From positions 2,564,501-2,628,500 of the forward strand of contig JAZAYU010000019.1 in NCBI GenBank assembly GCA_038501625.1: 64,000 bases of DNA, in the 5' to 3' direction. The notes beneath the pieces were generated by a model that saw only the letters and a program-made list of their open reading frames with translations, did not search any database and was not told the origin of the DNA. This stretch comes from Corbicula japonica (lineage: Eukaryota; Mollusca; Bivalvia; Venerida; Cyrenidae). Position numbers and translations under genes: made by a program. Position 1 is the stretch's first letter. Every line of letters begins with the position of its first letter. Positions 1 to 12,119 of this stretch are shown here, piece by piece.

Positions 1-2102
1 TCTATAAAGGCTCAGTTTTAACATCGCGCATCTTGTAGTTTTCCCATACCGAGTTAAACGTCAAAATTTTGTAGAAATTACGGAAAGACGACATTTTATT
101 AGCATGTCATTTAAAATAACAGTAAATTGTTCACTTTCGGTACCGCTCTCTTACACTGTCGGCGCATATTCATTCATCTATGTTATAAGCTAGGACTACT
201 GTCAACTACCTTTATTTAAACTCAAACACATAGTTCTACATTTAAAATAGCTTGGGTTCCTTCGGTTTTAATGAAATATAGTGAAGATTTCTGTCATTTG
301 TTTTACCACAAGCTTTCAAATTCATAATTATGATTGTATACAATGAATTAAGCTGCTTAGTTTGGTAAAAAATCTTGACACTGAGACTTTTGCAGAGGTG
401 TATATAACATGAGTGTAACGAACGACAACTCTGCGAAAGAGATTTGTTCGTTACCTCCACCACAGAATACACTTTCTCCTGGGACAGTCAACCAAAGCAC
501 GAAGCAAATCTGACAATTAAAAAACGTTGGAGGCATTCAACAATGATCACTTTGGAAAAGGTGGCACATGTTTTCAGCAGACACACAATTTTGAACTTTT
601 TTAACGTAAAAATGAATGTGTCTAAAGAATTTTCACCGTGTAAACTGACTTTTAAGTACATACACTCGTCAAAAGTTCTAAGTGCACACTTTTTAATTTT
701 GAATATCTCAAAGTAAACATATTCTAATTGAATGAAAGTTTTACATTATGTTAATTATGATCAAACAAAAATATTTTTTTGAAAACCGTGCATATGTTTT
801 ATGCATTACGTCATCCACGTCGGCATACGCTATTTATGCGTTATTCCCGTGCGGCAATCGAAATTTATTTTTTTACAATCGTTTTTGTTTTTCACATGTT
901 CACCGACTCCAGACAAACACAAAAAAAACACCAACAAATTGTAACCATGCAACGGTTGACGTCAGCAGACAACGACATTGCTGTCAAAATTCTTTTCACT
1001 GGCACAAGTTCAATTTTGTTGTAAAAAATCTTGGCGGTTTTCGTAAATGCAAAAGTAATACCTTATTTTTGCATATTTTATTAATTTAAGAAGAAAATCA
1101 AACGATATTATTTTCTAGATTGATTACGTTGCTGACGTTGAACGCTGACGTTACTCAATAACGTCTTTAAAAATTTACGTAAAACAACGTAAACTCGAAA
1201 ATATTAGTGTAGCATATGTTGGATAAGTGTTCAATAAATAAAAATTTAAAACTAAAATTTATAGAAATTCAATAAACTTTAAAAGCGAATTATTCGAAAA
1301 TGGCGTTTATTTGGACAAAAAGCGTGTCCGAAAACTGGTCAATTTTATCGAAATGAATACATTTTTTTCGTTCGGAAAGGCTGTTATACATCTATCATAG
1401 AAAATTGCATCATCCCAAACTGCTTGACAATTCAAAAACTTTTGGCAAAAAACATTGTGAAAAAACATGGAAGTTTCTCCTTGAAATCCTGTATAAACGT
1501 TATGGATAAAATAGAGAAAAGTGCGTTGGCTCATCAAGCCCCGCAGACCATTAAAAAGCTACTGGAAGCAATTTCAGTGCAATGGAATGAAAAACTACAT
1601 TATTTCCTTTAAATTTACATGAAATTTAAATTTTACAGAGATGTGAAAACGATCACAAATTATAGCCGATGCAATAATAATTAAATTGAGAATTGCTCTC
1701 TGAGTACAAGTGAGCTAAAATGTTATTATTTTTTAATCTGGTTAGGCAGACTTAAATCTTTTGGTGTGCTTTAATAGAATACTGATTCTTCTTCATTTTA
1801 ATTAACACTATTTTGAAAGATTCAATCAAATAATTTGAAAAATTAACATTTATCAAGTGTGCACTTAGAACTTTTGACTAGTGTAAGGCACAAAATTTAA
1901 TGCAAGTGTTGTTGTTTTTCAGAATTTATTATACATTATCCTGTTCTGTGGGTTTCTTTACGAGTTTATCTCTAATTATATTTAGTGAAGCGCGTATGCA
2001 GGAAATTAAAGATTCGTAATGTTAGCAAACATCGTTATGAAATTGACTGTTTCTAAACCATTCCAAAATAAGATTATGCAAAGCCCTTCCTCCCTACTTC
2101 TG

Positions 2103-2174
<72 letters not shown>

Positions 2175-2180
2175 TCTCTC
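2103..2180. repeat. (TC)n microsatellite
   Basis: An almost pure run of alternating T and C about 75 bases long, with one interruption near 2170. It creates spurious Ser-Leu and Arg-Glu reading frames on the two strands, which are not genes. From 1 to 2100 and from 2185 to 3280 I see AT-rich DNA with no recognisable gene. Confidence 0.97.
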
Positions 2181-3288
2181 GAAAATAATGTATTTTCAAT
2201 AGAATACATGTACGCTGTATTTTTATGTAGGTTAGACAAATCTATGTTTTTAAAACATATTTATAAAGTTTTCTATCGTTTTTTTGACACTAATTTATTA
2301 TATTAGAATATTAACGTGACAGAGGGCAACGACCGCGCAGGTTCAAAACTCCACAAAGCCATGTTGCATTCATGTGCAATACTGTTTTATTTATTCTTTT
2401 TTGAAATGTAAATGTCAGTTGTGTATATTCAAATTATTTGTTGAAAGAGCATATCACATAATAATATATCTCACGTATTAAGTACTGTTTTATCGATGAA
2501 ATGTTTTTGTGGGCACGATGACTGTATTTAGACGAGAGCACAAATTAAATTAACTCACTAGAAAACGATGGCAGGATTAAAAGTAACCAATCGAACTTTT
2601 ACGTACGTTTTGGAAATTAACCAGAAATCTTAATAAACTCAACAACTCTTCAGGATGTTGCAAATCATGATGTGCATATTTCACCTTTTTCTTAAATCTG
2701 TGTAGATCTTTTAAAAACAAAACATGCAGAACACTTTTGAATAGAATGCTGGAAGCCTTTCTTTTTTGAAATGGCAAAGGGATGATATTCATTTTTCTTA
2801 ACTCAAAGACCTATATATATATAATACACATATAAGTCTTTGCTTAAATTTATAGTTTAAATCTGTATAAAACACTGGTTAATAAATATATTGTTGCAGT
2901 AGCGATTTTAAACTGCAGCTATATTTTTTAATTCTAGGTATAGGAGAGAAAATAGATGCAAATAAAACTTTGAAAACGTACAAAATGTAATACCGATAGC
3001 CCGGTTTTAAAAGGTGTTCTGTTATTCAAAGATTACGTTAATTGAAATAAAACTCCACAGAGCACTGCAAGTCTTGTAATTAACCCATATACAGTTGATC
3101 ATTATGGTTTACTCTTTGTTTGCACGACGGTGGTAGGGGTTTAAGAGTTTGTGAAGGTTGATAAGGAAATCTTGTAAAAAGTCTCCCCGTACATATAGTC
3201 AGTACTGATATCAGTAAAATAACCCGTTACCGATGTCATGCAGTGATTGTAACGTGTATCATGGCTATCCGATCAGCCTTTTTGAGGG

Positions 3289-3670
3289 TTGTCCCGGTTA
3301 GCTCAATCGGTTGCGTCGCAGGAAATGCAGGGCTATAGGCGCTGTCACCGTGACGGTGCGGGTTCCCTCCCAGCTAGAGAAACTATAATTTGTAAAGAAC
3401 TTAATAGCTCGATCTGCATCTTATGCTCTATAATTAATGCTTCTTGTCTTCTTATGTTGTGTATGTTTGTGTGCTTTTGTATGCAACACTGTCGAGTTAA
3501 TGGGTGGGTTGGAGATAATTCACCACGACAACTTAATTGTTTGTTCTTTTAACCTGCTGGGCAAGTGTGATGTTGGTGCACCATAGAACCTGGTTTAATC
3601 CCCCAGTGGCAAATTGTTTTGCCGCTGACCGTGTCAACGCGGTAACACTCCGATGTTCATATTTTCGTTA
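3289..3670 (+). repeat. tRNA-derived SINE
   Basis: The head has RNA polymerase III promoter-like elements. An A-box-like stretch (TTAGCTCAATCGG) lies at about 3298-3310 and a B-box-like stretch (GGGTTCCCTCC) at 3360-3370. Their spacing is that of a tRNA gene. The sequence between them does not give me a confident cloverleaf, and about 300 bases of unrelated tail follow, which is the layout of a tRNA-derived SINE. The 3' boundary is approximate. Confidence 0.6.
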
Positions 3671-3811
3671 ATTGTTTGTGGTGTCTTTTTTTGTGAAATT
3701 GATCACTTTATAACACATGCTCTTTTTCCTCTCAACTTTTTGGCTGTGTGGTCTGTATGCGGCCATTCCTGGTGTGCATATTTCACTTTGATAAAATGAG
3801 GAAGAGAATTA

Positions 3812-5718
3812 GGGTGTCGGGCATTTCAACCCCTCGACATTTCAACCCTTCCTCAACAACGAAGACTTTTCAACCCCTCGACATTTCAACCCCTCTAATG
3901 AAGTCTTTTCAACCCTAACCCCATTGGACATTTCAACCCTTGAGATGAAGACATATCAACCCCTCTTTTAATTTTTCGAACAATTCGGAATGTAAAGCAT
4001 TTATTATATTTTGTTTGTCTTCATCATTAGAATTCAGACCAAATATACGTTTTAAATACGTATACCTTAAATCGAATCATATACACAATTATTTATTCTT
4101 CGTTGGTAGATGGGTCCAAAAATTTTTTTAAACAGTGTTGAATTTGAAATAAAATAAAGAATTGTTCAAGTTGAAGTTCTATGATCAAAAGGTGATGCTG
4201 ACATGTGTAATAATTTGATAACTGTGTTTTTAATAATTATTTAACTATGATTGTCGGTTTAAAGAAATAATCATTGAATATGATAAAAGCATACAATTGT
4301 CGTGACTCCTAAATTGTTATTGTTGGGTGTATTATTATAAAAGAACAAACGATACTGATAGGTGTGATAACTTGATAACTGTGTTTTAAATAATTGTTTA
4401 ACTATGATTATCGGTTTGGTCATAACAATTTGTTTAATCTATTCAGTAAATTAACATTGACCTGCTTTTGTAATTATCTCACTTAGTTTAAGAATTTTAT
4501 TTGCTGCACTTTTCTTAAGAAAATGAATGGATCATAGACAAATGTGCCATATTGTTTTAACAATAACGCCTTTGATGATGGTAGGTATGGACTTTGAGTT
4601 AACATTTTAATCATTTTAATTACATTAAAATAATATTGTTACTCAATTATTATATAATACTCAAAATAGGCTCAAATTAAGAACCTAATGTATAAAAATG
4701 CAGACTGGCATTACTATATCTTTGTAAAATTAATAGACTGTTAGTCGTGTAATTAATTATTTTGTGATATATTTGTGGTGGAATAAAGTTATATAATAAA
4801 CGGATATTTTTATGAGTAAAATGAAATAAGATTAAAATAGATTAAAACCTGTTTAATGTGACTGGCTTTCCACTAATTGTGATAATGTCTGACTTATGTG
4901 TTGAGTGCGGGGACACCGTCCGACCATTGCAGCATGCACTTGCCTGTGATGTGTGTGATAAATGGCAGCATATGCCCTGTGGCACTAGTGAGTAAAAATA
5001 ACTATGTAATGACTTATTTTACCATGCATAAAACTAAATAAAGTGACCAGTCCATTTCAACCTTATTATTGCACTTGTGAAGAAATCTATTTTGTAGGAA
5101 AGAAATTTTGTAAAATTAGTAGATCGGTGTGTAAACTTAATACAATAAAGAATTTACAAATTCATAATAAAAAAGCTGCAGAATAGTGTATCCTCTTGAG
5201 AGGGTGTCGGTAGGAATAGACAAGATTCATAACTATATGGACAAAGAAATTAGAGACTTATGGAACGAATATGATGACCACGAAATTGTCTGCGAAGAAT
5301 TTTTGCGGAAGATCGGCGAGATAATGGGATAGATTTATGTCTGAGCAAGTAACACCGAGTCTACTGTCTATAATTACTGAATAAATATTATTCACATATA
5401 TTGTTATGTATATTTGTGAACATTAAATATATATTTTTTGTTTGTGTACATAATCTATTATTAATCTATTTACATACCTGTTATTTGTTGTATAATTATT
5501 GTTATGTAATATTGTATATAATAAATTTCAATTTTACATGGTCTATTGATTTAATAGTTAAAACAGATGGGTTGAAATGTCTTATTTATTAGGGGTTGAA
5601 ATGTCTTCGTTATTTTGAGGGGTTGAAATGTCTTAAATATTTTGGGGGTTGAAATGCCAGAGGGGTTGAAAAGTCTTTGATTTTACAAATTGCATAGGGG
5701 TTGAAATGTCTCGCTCCC
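3812..5718 (+). mobile_element. Non-autonomous MULE-like DNA transposon with 8-bp target duplication
   Basis: The 1907-bp element is bounded by GAGAATTA at 3804-3811 and again at 5719-5726, an 8-bp target duplication. Its ends are inverted: the left end begins GGGTGTCGGGCATTTCAACC and the right end, read in reverse, begins GGGAGCGAGACATTTCAACC. Several copies of a TTTCAACCCC-type motif fill the left 150 bases, and the complement (GGGGTTGAAATGTC) fills the right 150 bases. Inside are two coding remnants (4885-4987 and 5214-5332) but no transposase core. Long repeat-rich ends with a duplication of 8-9 bp fit MULE elements; hAT is the main alternative. Confidence 0.75.
4885..5332 (+). pseudogene. 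Transposon protein remnant: half zinc finger exon plus C-terminal exon
   Basis: A first exon (4885-4987) starts at ATG, encodes 34 residues and ends at a GTGAGT donor. It contains C-x2-C and later C-x2-C-x4-H-x2-C (CDVCDKWQHMPC), the start of a PHD-like zinc finger. A second piece (5214-5332) follows a TAG acceptor and ends at TAG at 5330-5332; it includes RDLWNEYDDHEIVCEEFLRK. The first exon ends in phase 1 and the second needs phase 1, so they could be spliced directly to a protein of about 73 residues. From memory, MULE proteins of molluscs carry a similar N-terminal finger and an acidic C-terminus. The catalytic middle is missing, so this is a deletion derivative. Whether it is expressed cannot be seen. 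Confidence 0.55.
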
Positions 5719-6629
5719 GAGAATTATACAATGATGAATAATCATATGTTGTCAAAAAGATACAAAAACTCAAAATCCTCCCATAGATTTTTTTATTTCA
5801 GACTCTGTGAGAAGATCCGTTTTATTTTCAGCTATGCCTGGATAGTCTGGATTACCTGCCCCTAACACTACGTTACTGTTTGATAGTACGACGGGTACCA
5901 GACTATGCCTGGGAGCAATCAACAACTCTTTTCGTTATTTATTAATCTTTCCGATAGTTTTTCGGAATCTGATTCAGTACACATGGTTTAAAACTGGTAA
6001 TTATTTAATCTTTAAATAATAATTTATAATATAATAGAGTTTTTTTTTCAATAGACATATATTTTCGGTTGTCAAGTAAAGAATTTATCATAAATCTTTT
6101 GTTTGAAACGGGTTTTTTGCATGTTTGGCAAACTAGACCAGTATTCGGATACGACCCCCCCCCCAACTTATTTCGAGGTTGGCTAAGTTGCGGTCATTTT
6201 TGATGGCACGAGTTGGAAAAACTTCTGTGCAAAATTACAATAATACATGTTATTTAACCCTTTTATTCCAACAGTGAATACCATTAAATACCTCATATGT
6301 AAAGATGTTTTATTATAATTTCGGATAGAATTAAAAATTAAAATGCCTTTATAATTACGTTCGTGTATTTATGACTGTGAGATAAATTTTGAATCCTTGT
6401 ACATAAGGATATGAACGTGATACAGGATCATAAGTTATGTATTATATGTTACAACAAACCAGTGTCAAGAAGCAGGATTGTTCCTCAGGTTTGCCAGATG
6501 CAGATGTCTTATCACTGCTAAGGGTTATAAAACATGGTTGAAATTAGGAAACAGTACTCCATTCCCTTGGGTTTCTTTACAGTTGTAACTTTACGTAATA
6601 TATTCTTACTATAACCAAATATCTACTTT

Positions 6630-6990
6630 TATGCCCCCACAAATGTGGGAGGAATGACGAGTTGCACTCGCACATCCATACATATGTGACTATGTCCTCC
6701 AAATCTTGTGGGATCAACTCCTCATTAATTTTCTGTTGGATTTCTTTCAGACTAGGACAGATGATCAAGCATGATGTGTAGATGATATTAAAGAAAATAT
6801 TTTTTCCTGTGACCATTTTTACTAGAATTAAGGCCATTAGTTAATTTCAGTAATAAAATTTTGGCATCAACTCTTCATTCACTATGTGGGAATTTCTATC
6901 AATCTTACACAGATCAGCACACAGGATGTGTAGATGGTCGTAATGATTTTTTTCCTTCAACAATTTCCACAATAATTGCTCTTTGTTATT
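6630..6990 (+). repeat. Interspersed repeat 'TATGCCCCCAC', copy 1
   Basis: This matches the segment at 10681-10969 in the same orientation. Shared features are the TATGCCCCCACAAA start, the GATGATCAAGCA(G/T)GATGTGTAGATGAT block and the ATTTTTAC(T/C)AGA block. It is more diverged and lacks a clear end. Between 5727 and 6630 I see nothing recognisable. Confidence 0.7.
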
Positions 6991-7504
6991 AAATTTTGTG
7001 GCTCATTTAAGATTAAGCTGATTTCTTTCGGCCTCGGGCCAATACGACTGCCCTCGGACATATAACAGGGCCAATATCATATCACTTATTTATTAACATA
7101 TAGTTATAATTCTACAGAAGTGGGAGCAGCGTTGTCCTGTCTAGTTCAAAATTACCCCCTTTTAATTAAGGAAGAAAATTTAACTCTTTATTTCAAATTT
7201 TGTATCAAATAAATGAATTTTAGACCTTCTTTAAAAAACAAAAGATTATGAATCAAAGGTAAAAATTTGTTTAAACTTTGTTTTCTGGAGCTTAACTTTA
7301 AATAACAACGGGATTTAATCCAAACTTAGAAGAAGTGGTGTAACCTCTATTTGAGAGTACTGAAGGAAATATGAGGTTAAAGCTTATTTAGCTGTAATTA
7401 CATAATACATTACAAAATTTCAAGACAATGCATCGACATTACAGCTTCCTATTATTAGCCCATTACTCCATTTTTACTGTTAACTGTTTTTATCTGGTTT
7501 TGTC

Positions 7505-7690
7505 TTGCATGCAACGAGTGTTAATCCAAATCAGCCGGCACATCCATTCCATTTGATCTGGAGCTACACTGGTTGCTTTTTGGTAAAGCAAACAGTTTAG
7601 ATCCTAATCAGATGGTACAGATGTGTCAGCTGATCTGGATCAAAACTGTTCACCCATGGATAACGGCCATCTCCCATTTAGTAAAGTGTA
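7505..7690. repeat. Decayed TTAA cruciform MITE
   Basis: It contains recognisable hairpin blocks of the family described at 28480-28720 (AATCAGCCGGCACATCC, GATCCTAATCAGATGG, CAGCTGATCTGGATC) but has lost its terminal TTAA blocks. Confidence 0.7.
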
Positions 7691-7772
7691 AATCTTTATA
7701 AACCAATAGCAGAGTATAATGCCTTGGTATACCTGAACATAAGCCAATAGTATTATGATTTCAGAGTCAAAG

Positions 7773-9050
7773 ATGTCACTTGAGGGATTTAATGCAGCAG
7801 AAGTGCAAGCTATCGGAAGTGCCCTGCAGACAGATGCTGAATACTATGAAAACAAGGTTGGTTTGCTGAATAAAGAGGGCTGTGATAACTAACTTTACTA
7901 AGCACAGTAATGTTTGTCGTGAGATTTTGTCAAAAGGTCTCCGATACAGGGATTTCAATAGCTTTTGAAAAGCAGGTACCTAAAACAAATACCATATAAA
8001 GCTTTAAAGTTGCTTTAACTTCTTCTTTTTTTCAGAAATATCTTAATAAATTGAAAAGAAAACAGTGTAGAAGAATGAAATGAGCAGATTTATATTTTAT
8101 TTTGGGGTATAACCTGCTTTATTTTAAACAAGTTTTGAGAAGGGTTTGTGCCTAATATATTTGATCCCAAATAATGAAGGAAAACAGTCAAGAAGTGTGG
8201 ATAAAGAGGTTATATGTATATATTACTCAGGTATTTGTTTTCCAAAAATCAATTTAGTTCTTTAATATGGTAAACATTGATCATGCATTGATTGGATTGT
8301 TACCATTTACTCCATATATATGCATTTTTCTGCATGTGCAGTCTGATCTGGATCTGCATTGGTTGCATCTTTGTCAGAAATAACCAAATCTTAAAGTGAA
8401 CAGTATCCTGATCAGACATCATCGATATGCAGGCTGATGTGGATCTACATTGTTGACCCATTCAATAAAGGTATATCTGTGGAGTAAAGGTTATTATATT
8501 CTTGTTTCTTGTATCATTTAAATACTTACTGATATATCAATATTTTCAGCCTGATGTGGAAATACAGTGGGCTTTAAAGGCATATCATCATGCAGAAACA
8601 CACTTCAATGTAAGTTAAAGGCTATCCTAGTAAATTAACCCTTTCCTTGATATATATGCATTTTTACGCATGTATGACCAGGGTAGATCCAGATCAGCTG
8701 GCACATCCATGCCGTCTGATCAGGATCTGCACTGGTCGCATTTTGGTCAGAAATAACCCAATGAATCAAACAGCGAACACGCCGAACAGTTTAGATCCTG
8801 ATCAGACAGCACAGATGTGTCGGCTGATCTGGATTTAAACTGTTTGCTCTAGCAATAAAGGTGTATCTATACAGGAAAGGGTTAAGAATGCTTCTTTGAT
8901 TAAATCGTGAAGATTGTAGACCCTGATCATATACACGCGCAGGTTGATCGCATAGGCTAAAATTTAAAATTCCCATTTTGTCATAGCAGCTATTTGAGTT
9001 ATTATGACCATGTTTGATGTTCACAATTTATTACAAAATGAACATGCAAC

Positions 9051-9083
<33 letters not shown>

Positions 9084-11200
9084 GGCTTTCACATGTAGAA
9101 ACATTCATTAAAACTTACAATGTGGAAACAGTCATGAAATCTTGTGATGTAGAAACATTCATAATAAATTTGCTCATACACCTCACATGTATAAATATAC
9201 ACAGATTTTGTGTTTTTACAGTTGATATGCTCTGTGGACCCACGTCTATTGAAATTGACACGGATCGATGATGAAATTTACACGTTGTTCAGAAAAGAAT
9301 TTCCGGCATTTAACTTAGACGTCTTGGATCTGAAAGATATGAAGACAAAAGAGTCGAAAAAGGTTTGAGGATAAAATGTTAATAATATTAGAACCATTTA
9401 ATTTTCACTTATGCAATTTTGTTGATAAGAGGGCAAACTTAAAATTATTTTAAATCATTTGTAACTTTTAAGTAAGACTGCACTTTGTCTTCCTTTAATT
9501 TGATTGAGAAATTTATGGCCTAAGGTTTATGATATAAGATTACAATACATTTTCTTTGAGTGGAGAAATTCGACTATCAGGATTTAGCTTTAATGAATGA
9601 ATTGATATTTTAAATAACCAAAATGTTTTTTATATCCTGGTGAATGTTATAAAAGATGGATTCAGTTCTTCTACTTACACTCCTAAATATTCTCTGTTCT
9701 TAACAAAAGTGAATGTGTGATATCACAGTATTTTGAATGCCTTTAGAAAAGTCACATTGACAACAAAGCAAATGACGACACTCTTTTTTCACAGCAACTA
9801 ATGGTTAAATGTGCTGGTTCGTAGACATTGTGCACAGTCAGTCCAATAGTTTGCGTTTTTTTCTTGTTGCGACACCACGGACCAAATGTTATCAGCTACT
9901 GAATGGAAACCGTTTAAAGAAAGACTTAATCATATCAAAATTTAAGAAGGGTGAAAATATATTATGTTATCAATTCTATTAAGGATTGATGATAACAATA
10001 ACAGTTATAATGTTTTAAACGATTGGCATTGATTTGGTTTTCAGAAATGGAGAGAGTTCTGTATGAAATTTGAACACAGGGTAGAGGACTACAACATGGG
10101 AACACTAATAAGAATTAACAGTCAAGATGAATTCTCAGAAAGTAATTCTACTCTAGGTATGTCATGTTCAGCTTATTACTGTGTCACCTGTGATAGCAGG
10201 TAGACACATAGGAATCCTATTGTCTGTCAGCGGTGGCGTCTGGTAGTGCCACAATATAATGTTGCAAAAAACTTTGAAAGTACTTGTCCTATTTACTTAA
10301 ATCTTGGAATATTTCATCTGCATGAACATAATCAGTGGCAACAAGAATGATAACTTTTGTTTCACTATTTTTAGTTATGACCATTTAATTGCAACTTAAG
10401 GCTTCATGTGTTTCATGGAACACCAAATTCTATTAGATGTATACCAATGAATTAATGTCAGACTATTCAAATGGCAGAGTGGTAAGTTTCAGTTTTGTGC
10501 ATAAATTAAATGAATATATTATTCCACTTCTGAGACATGTCCTACGGTGGACTCATTTCTTGTTCCAGTATTTATAACTTGTTTGTTCTAAACTGTTCCA
10601 GGGGCAGTTTTCAGTTTTGAAAAAGACGATGCAAATTGGTGCAAACCAACCTGATATATTAGAACCTTTCTGTTGATTTTTATGCCCCCACAAAGTGGGA
10701 GGCATATAGAGTTGCACTTGTCTGTCCATCTATCCATCTGTACGTACGTCCGTATGTCCGGACATATGTCCCCAAATCTTAAGGCATCGACTCCTCCTAA
10801 ACAATAAGGCAGATTTCTTTCAAACTTGTACAGATGATCAAGCAGGATGTGTAGATGATCTTAAAGAAAGGATTTTTTGCTGCGATCATTTTTACCAGAG
10901 TTATGGCCGTTTGTTGTTAAAAATTGTGTTGCAGCAGTGGGGGCATCAGTGTCCAAGGACACATTCTAGTTAGAGACTTGAATGTGTGCTTTTTACTGTT
11001 CATAGTATATTGATGCTTACAGACTTCAAGAGGGTCTGTGGTGTTATACCCCTTGCTAATTTTACCTGTATTTGCCCTTAAGATTATGTATGTTTTCCAT
11101 TTCAGTGGTTCGTATACAGTTTTTGGCTATAGAGATAGCTCGCAATAGAGAAGGCTACAATGATGAACTGCGTAAAAAATTCAAGCCTAGGACATTGTGA
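7773..11200 (+). CDS. PBDC1: PBDC1 (polysaccharide biosynthesis domain-containing protein 1)
   Basis: Five exons: 7773-7856, 8550-8609, 9222-9362, 10045-10156 and 11106-11200. All introns are GT-AG and the exons join in phase (492 nt, 163 residues). The product carries the diagnostic blocks of the animal PBDC1 family: PDVEIQWALKAYHHAE near residue 29, a CSVDPRLLKLTRIDDEIY block at 51-68, KWREFCMKFEHRVEDYN from 96 and RIQFLAIEIARNREGYN near 135. The ATG at 7773 is 8 nt inside an exon that begins at 7765, so at least one upstream 5' UTR exon is expected but was not located. The long acidic tail of mammalian PBDC1 is absent; the protein stops at KKFKPRTL. Despite the name, no enzyme activity is established for the family, and it is thought to be a cytosolic protein linked to proteostasis. 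Identification is firm, function is not. Confidence 0.93.
8330..8490. repeat. Decayed TTAA cruciform MITE in PBDC1 intron 1
   Basis: Hairpin-block remnants of the TTAA family (GCAGTCTGATCTGGATCTGC, TGATCAGACATCATCGATATG) without intact TTAA ends. Confidence 0.65.
8635..8885 (+). mobile_element. TTAA cruciform MITE, full-length, PBDC1 intron 2
   Basis: It starts TTAACCCTTTCC and ends GGAAAGGGTTAA, enclosing two inverted hairpins (about 8685-8745 and 8785-8850). The flanking TTAA and the CCC...GGG termini are the hallmark of piggyBac-type insertion. Confidence 0.88.
9050..9081. repeat. Poly(C)/poly(A) tract
   Basis: A run of about 21 C followed by 9 A in PBDC1 intron 2. Similar C-runs sit at 43177-43196 and 60452-60494. 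Confidence 0.9.
10681..10969 (+). repeat. Interspersed repeat 'TATGCCCCCAC', copy 2, PBDC1 intron 4
   Basis: Begins TATGCCCCCACAAAGTGGGA and ends with GCAGTGGGGGCATCAG and about 25 further bases; the GCCCCCAC start and GTGGGGGC end are inverted. The copy at 6630 is its diverged relative. No coding potential. Confidence 0.75.
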
Positions 11201-11319
11201 CCCAGGGATGGAACGGATACTGTTTAAGCACACTTGATCTTGTTAGTGACCGTCTTACTGTGAAGTGATTCCGTACCAATCTGATATTTTGATAATCACT
11301 AGTCGATTAGATACATGTT

Positions 11320-11465
11320 AACCCTTTAGTATTGCATCTTGTCGCATTTGGATCCAGAGATCCAGATCAACCAAGCAAGATCTACACTGTTCATTTCCTC
11401 GCATAAATAATCTAATGAGATGTGGAGGCTGATCCGGATCTACACTGTTTGCACATAAATAACAG
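11320..11465. repeat. Decayed TTAA cruciform MITE downstream of PBDC1
   Basis: Starts TTAACCCTTTAG and retains GATCCAGATCAACC and CTGATCCGGATCTACAC hairpin blocks. From here to 12110 the DNA is AT-rich, with three loose copies of an AAAAAGGAATTTCTAT motif at about 11690-11830 and no gene. Confidence 0.65.
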
Positions 11466-12119
11466 CGAGATCAGAATAAGAAGTGTTAACAACATAAATC
11501 ACAAACAAGAAATTATGGAATTGATATTTCACTTACCAATTGTTTATATCTCTTTCGAATCATGTTTATATAATTTCTTTCGAATCAATCTTTTTACACT
11601 GTTTTATGTCACAGCTGTACTGTAAAAAATCATTCGTTTTTAATGCATGTGTAACTTTAGGTGATAGTAGATAGATTTTTGAATTTCTAACAAAAAGAAA
11701 AAAAATATCATTACATGTCATGTTAAAAAAAGGAATTTCTATTATTACTTAGTGTAAAAAAGGAAATTTCTATAAATACTTTTTTGTGTAAAAAGGAATT
11801 TCTATCATTATTTTTTGTGTACAAAGAAAAAAATTCTTTTATTACTTTCCATGTTAAAAGATTTCTGTTTAATCTTAAAGATGATTATGAAGTGTTTTAA
11901 TGTGCATTTATATGCAGCCCAACATGTTTTAGGATTTTGACCTCTGCGAGGTCTCATTTTATAACTGAATAAAAATACCAGTACCTTATATACTCTGTTG
12001 TTTTCATTTATACATTTCATGGATATGTTATATTTATGTTAAAGATATTGGCTCTTTACAAACTGAAGAATGTTTACTTAAACCCTCTTCTCCATTTGTA
12101 CACGTTTAAGGCATGTGCA

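Noticed and set aside
1424..1612. 62-residue frame with a fairly protein-like composition
   Set aside because: It begins at TTG rather than ATG, has no recognisable family and no splice-linked neighbour. It might be a fragment of a decayed transposon gene.
2006..2306. Open frames across the (TC)n tract
   Set aside because: Arg-Glu or Ser-Leu runs are artefacts of a dinucleotide repeat.
3289..3372. Functional tRNA gene
   Set aside because: The A and B boxes are present but the anticodon and acceptor stems do not fold convincingly, and a SINE tail follows.
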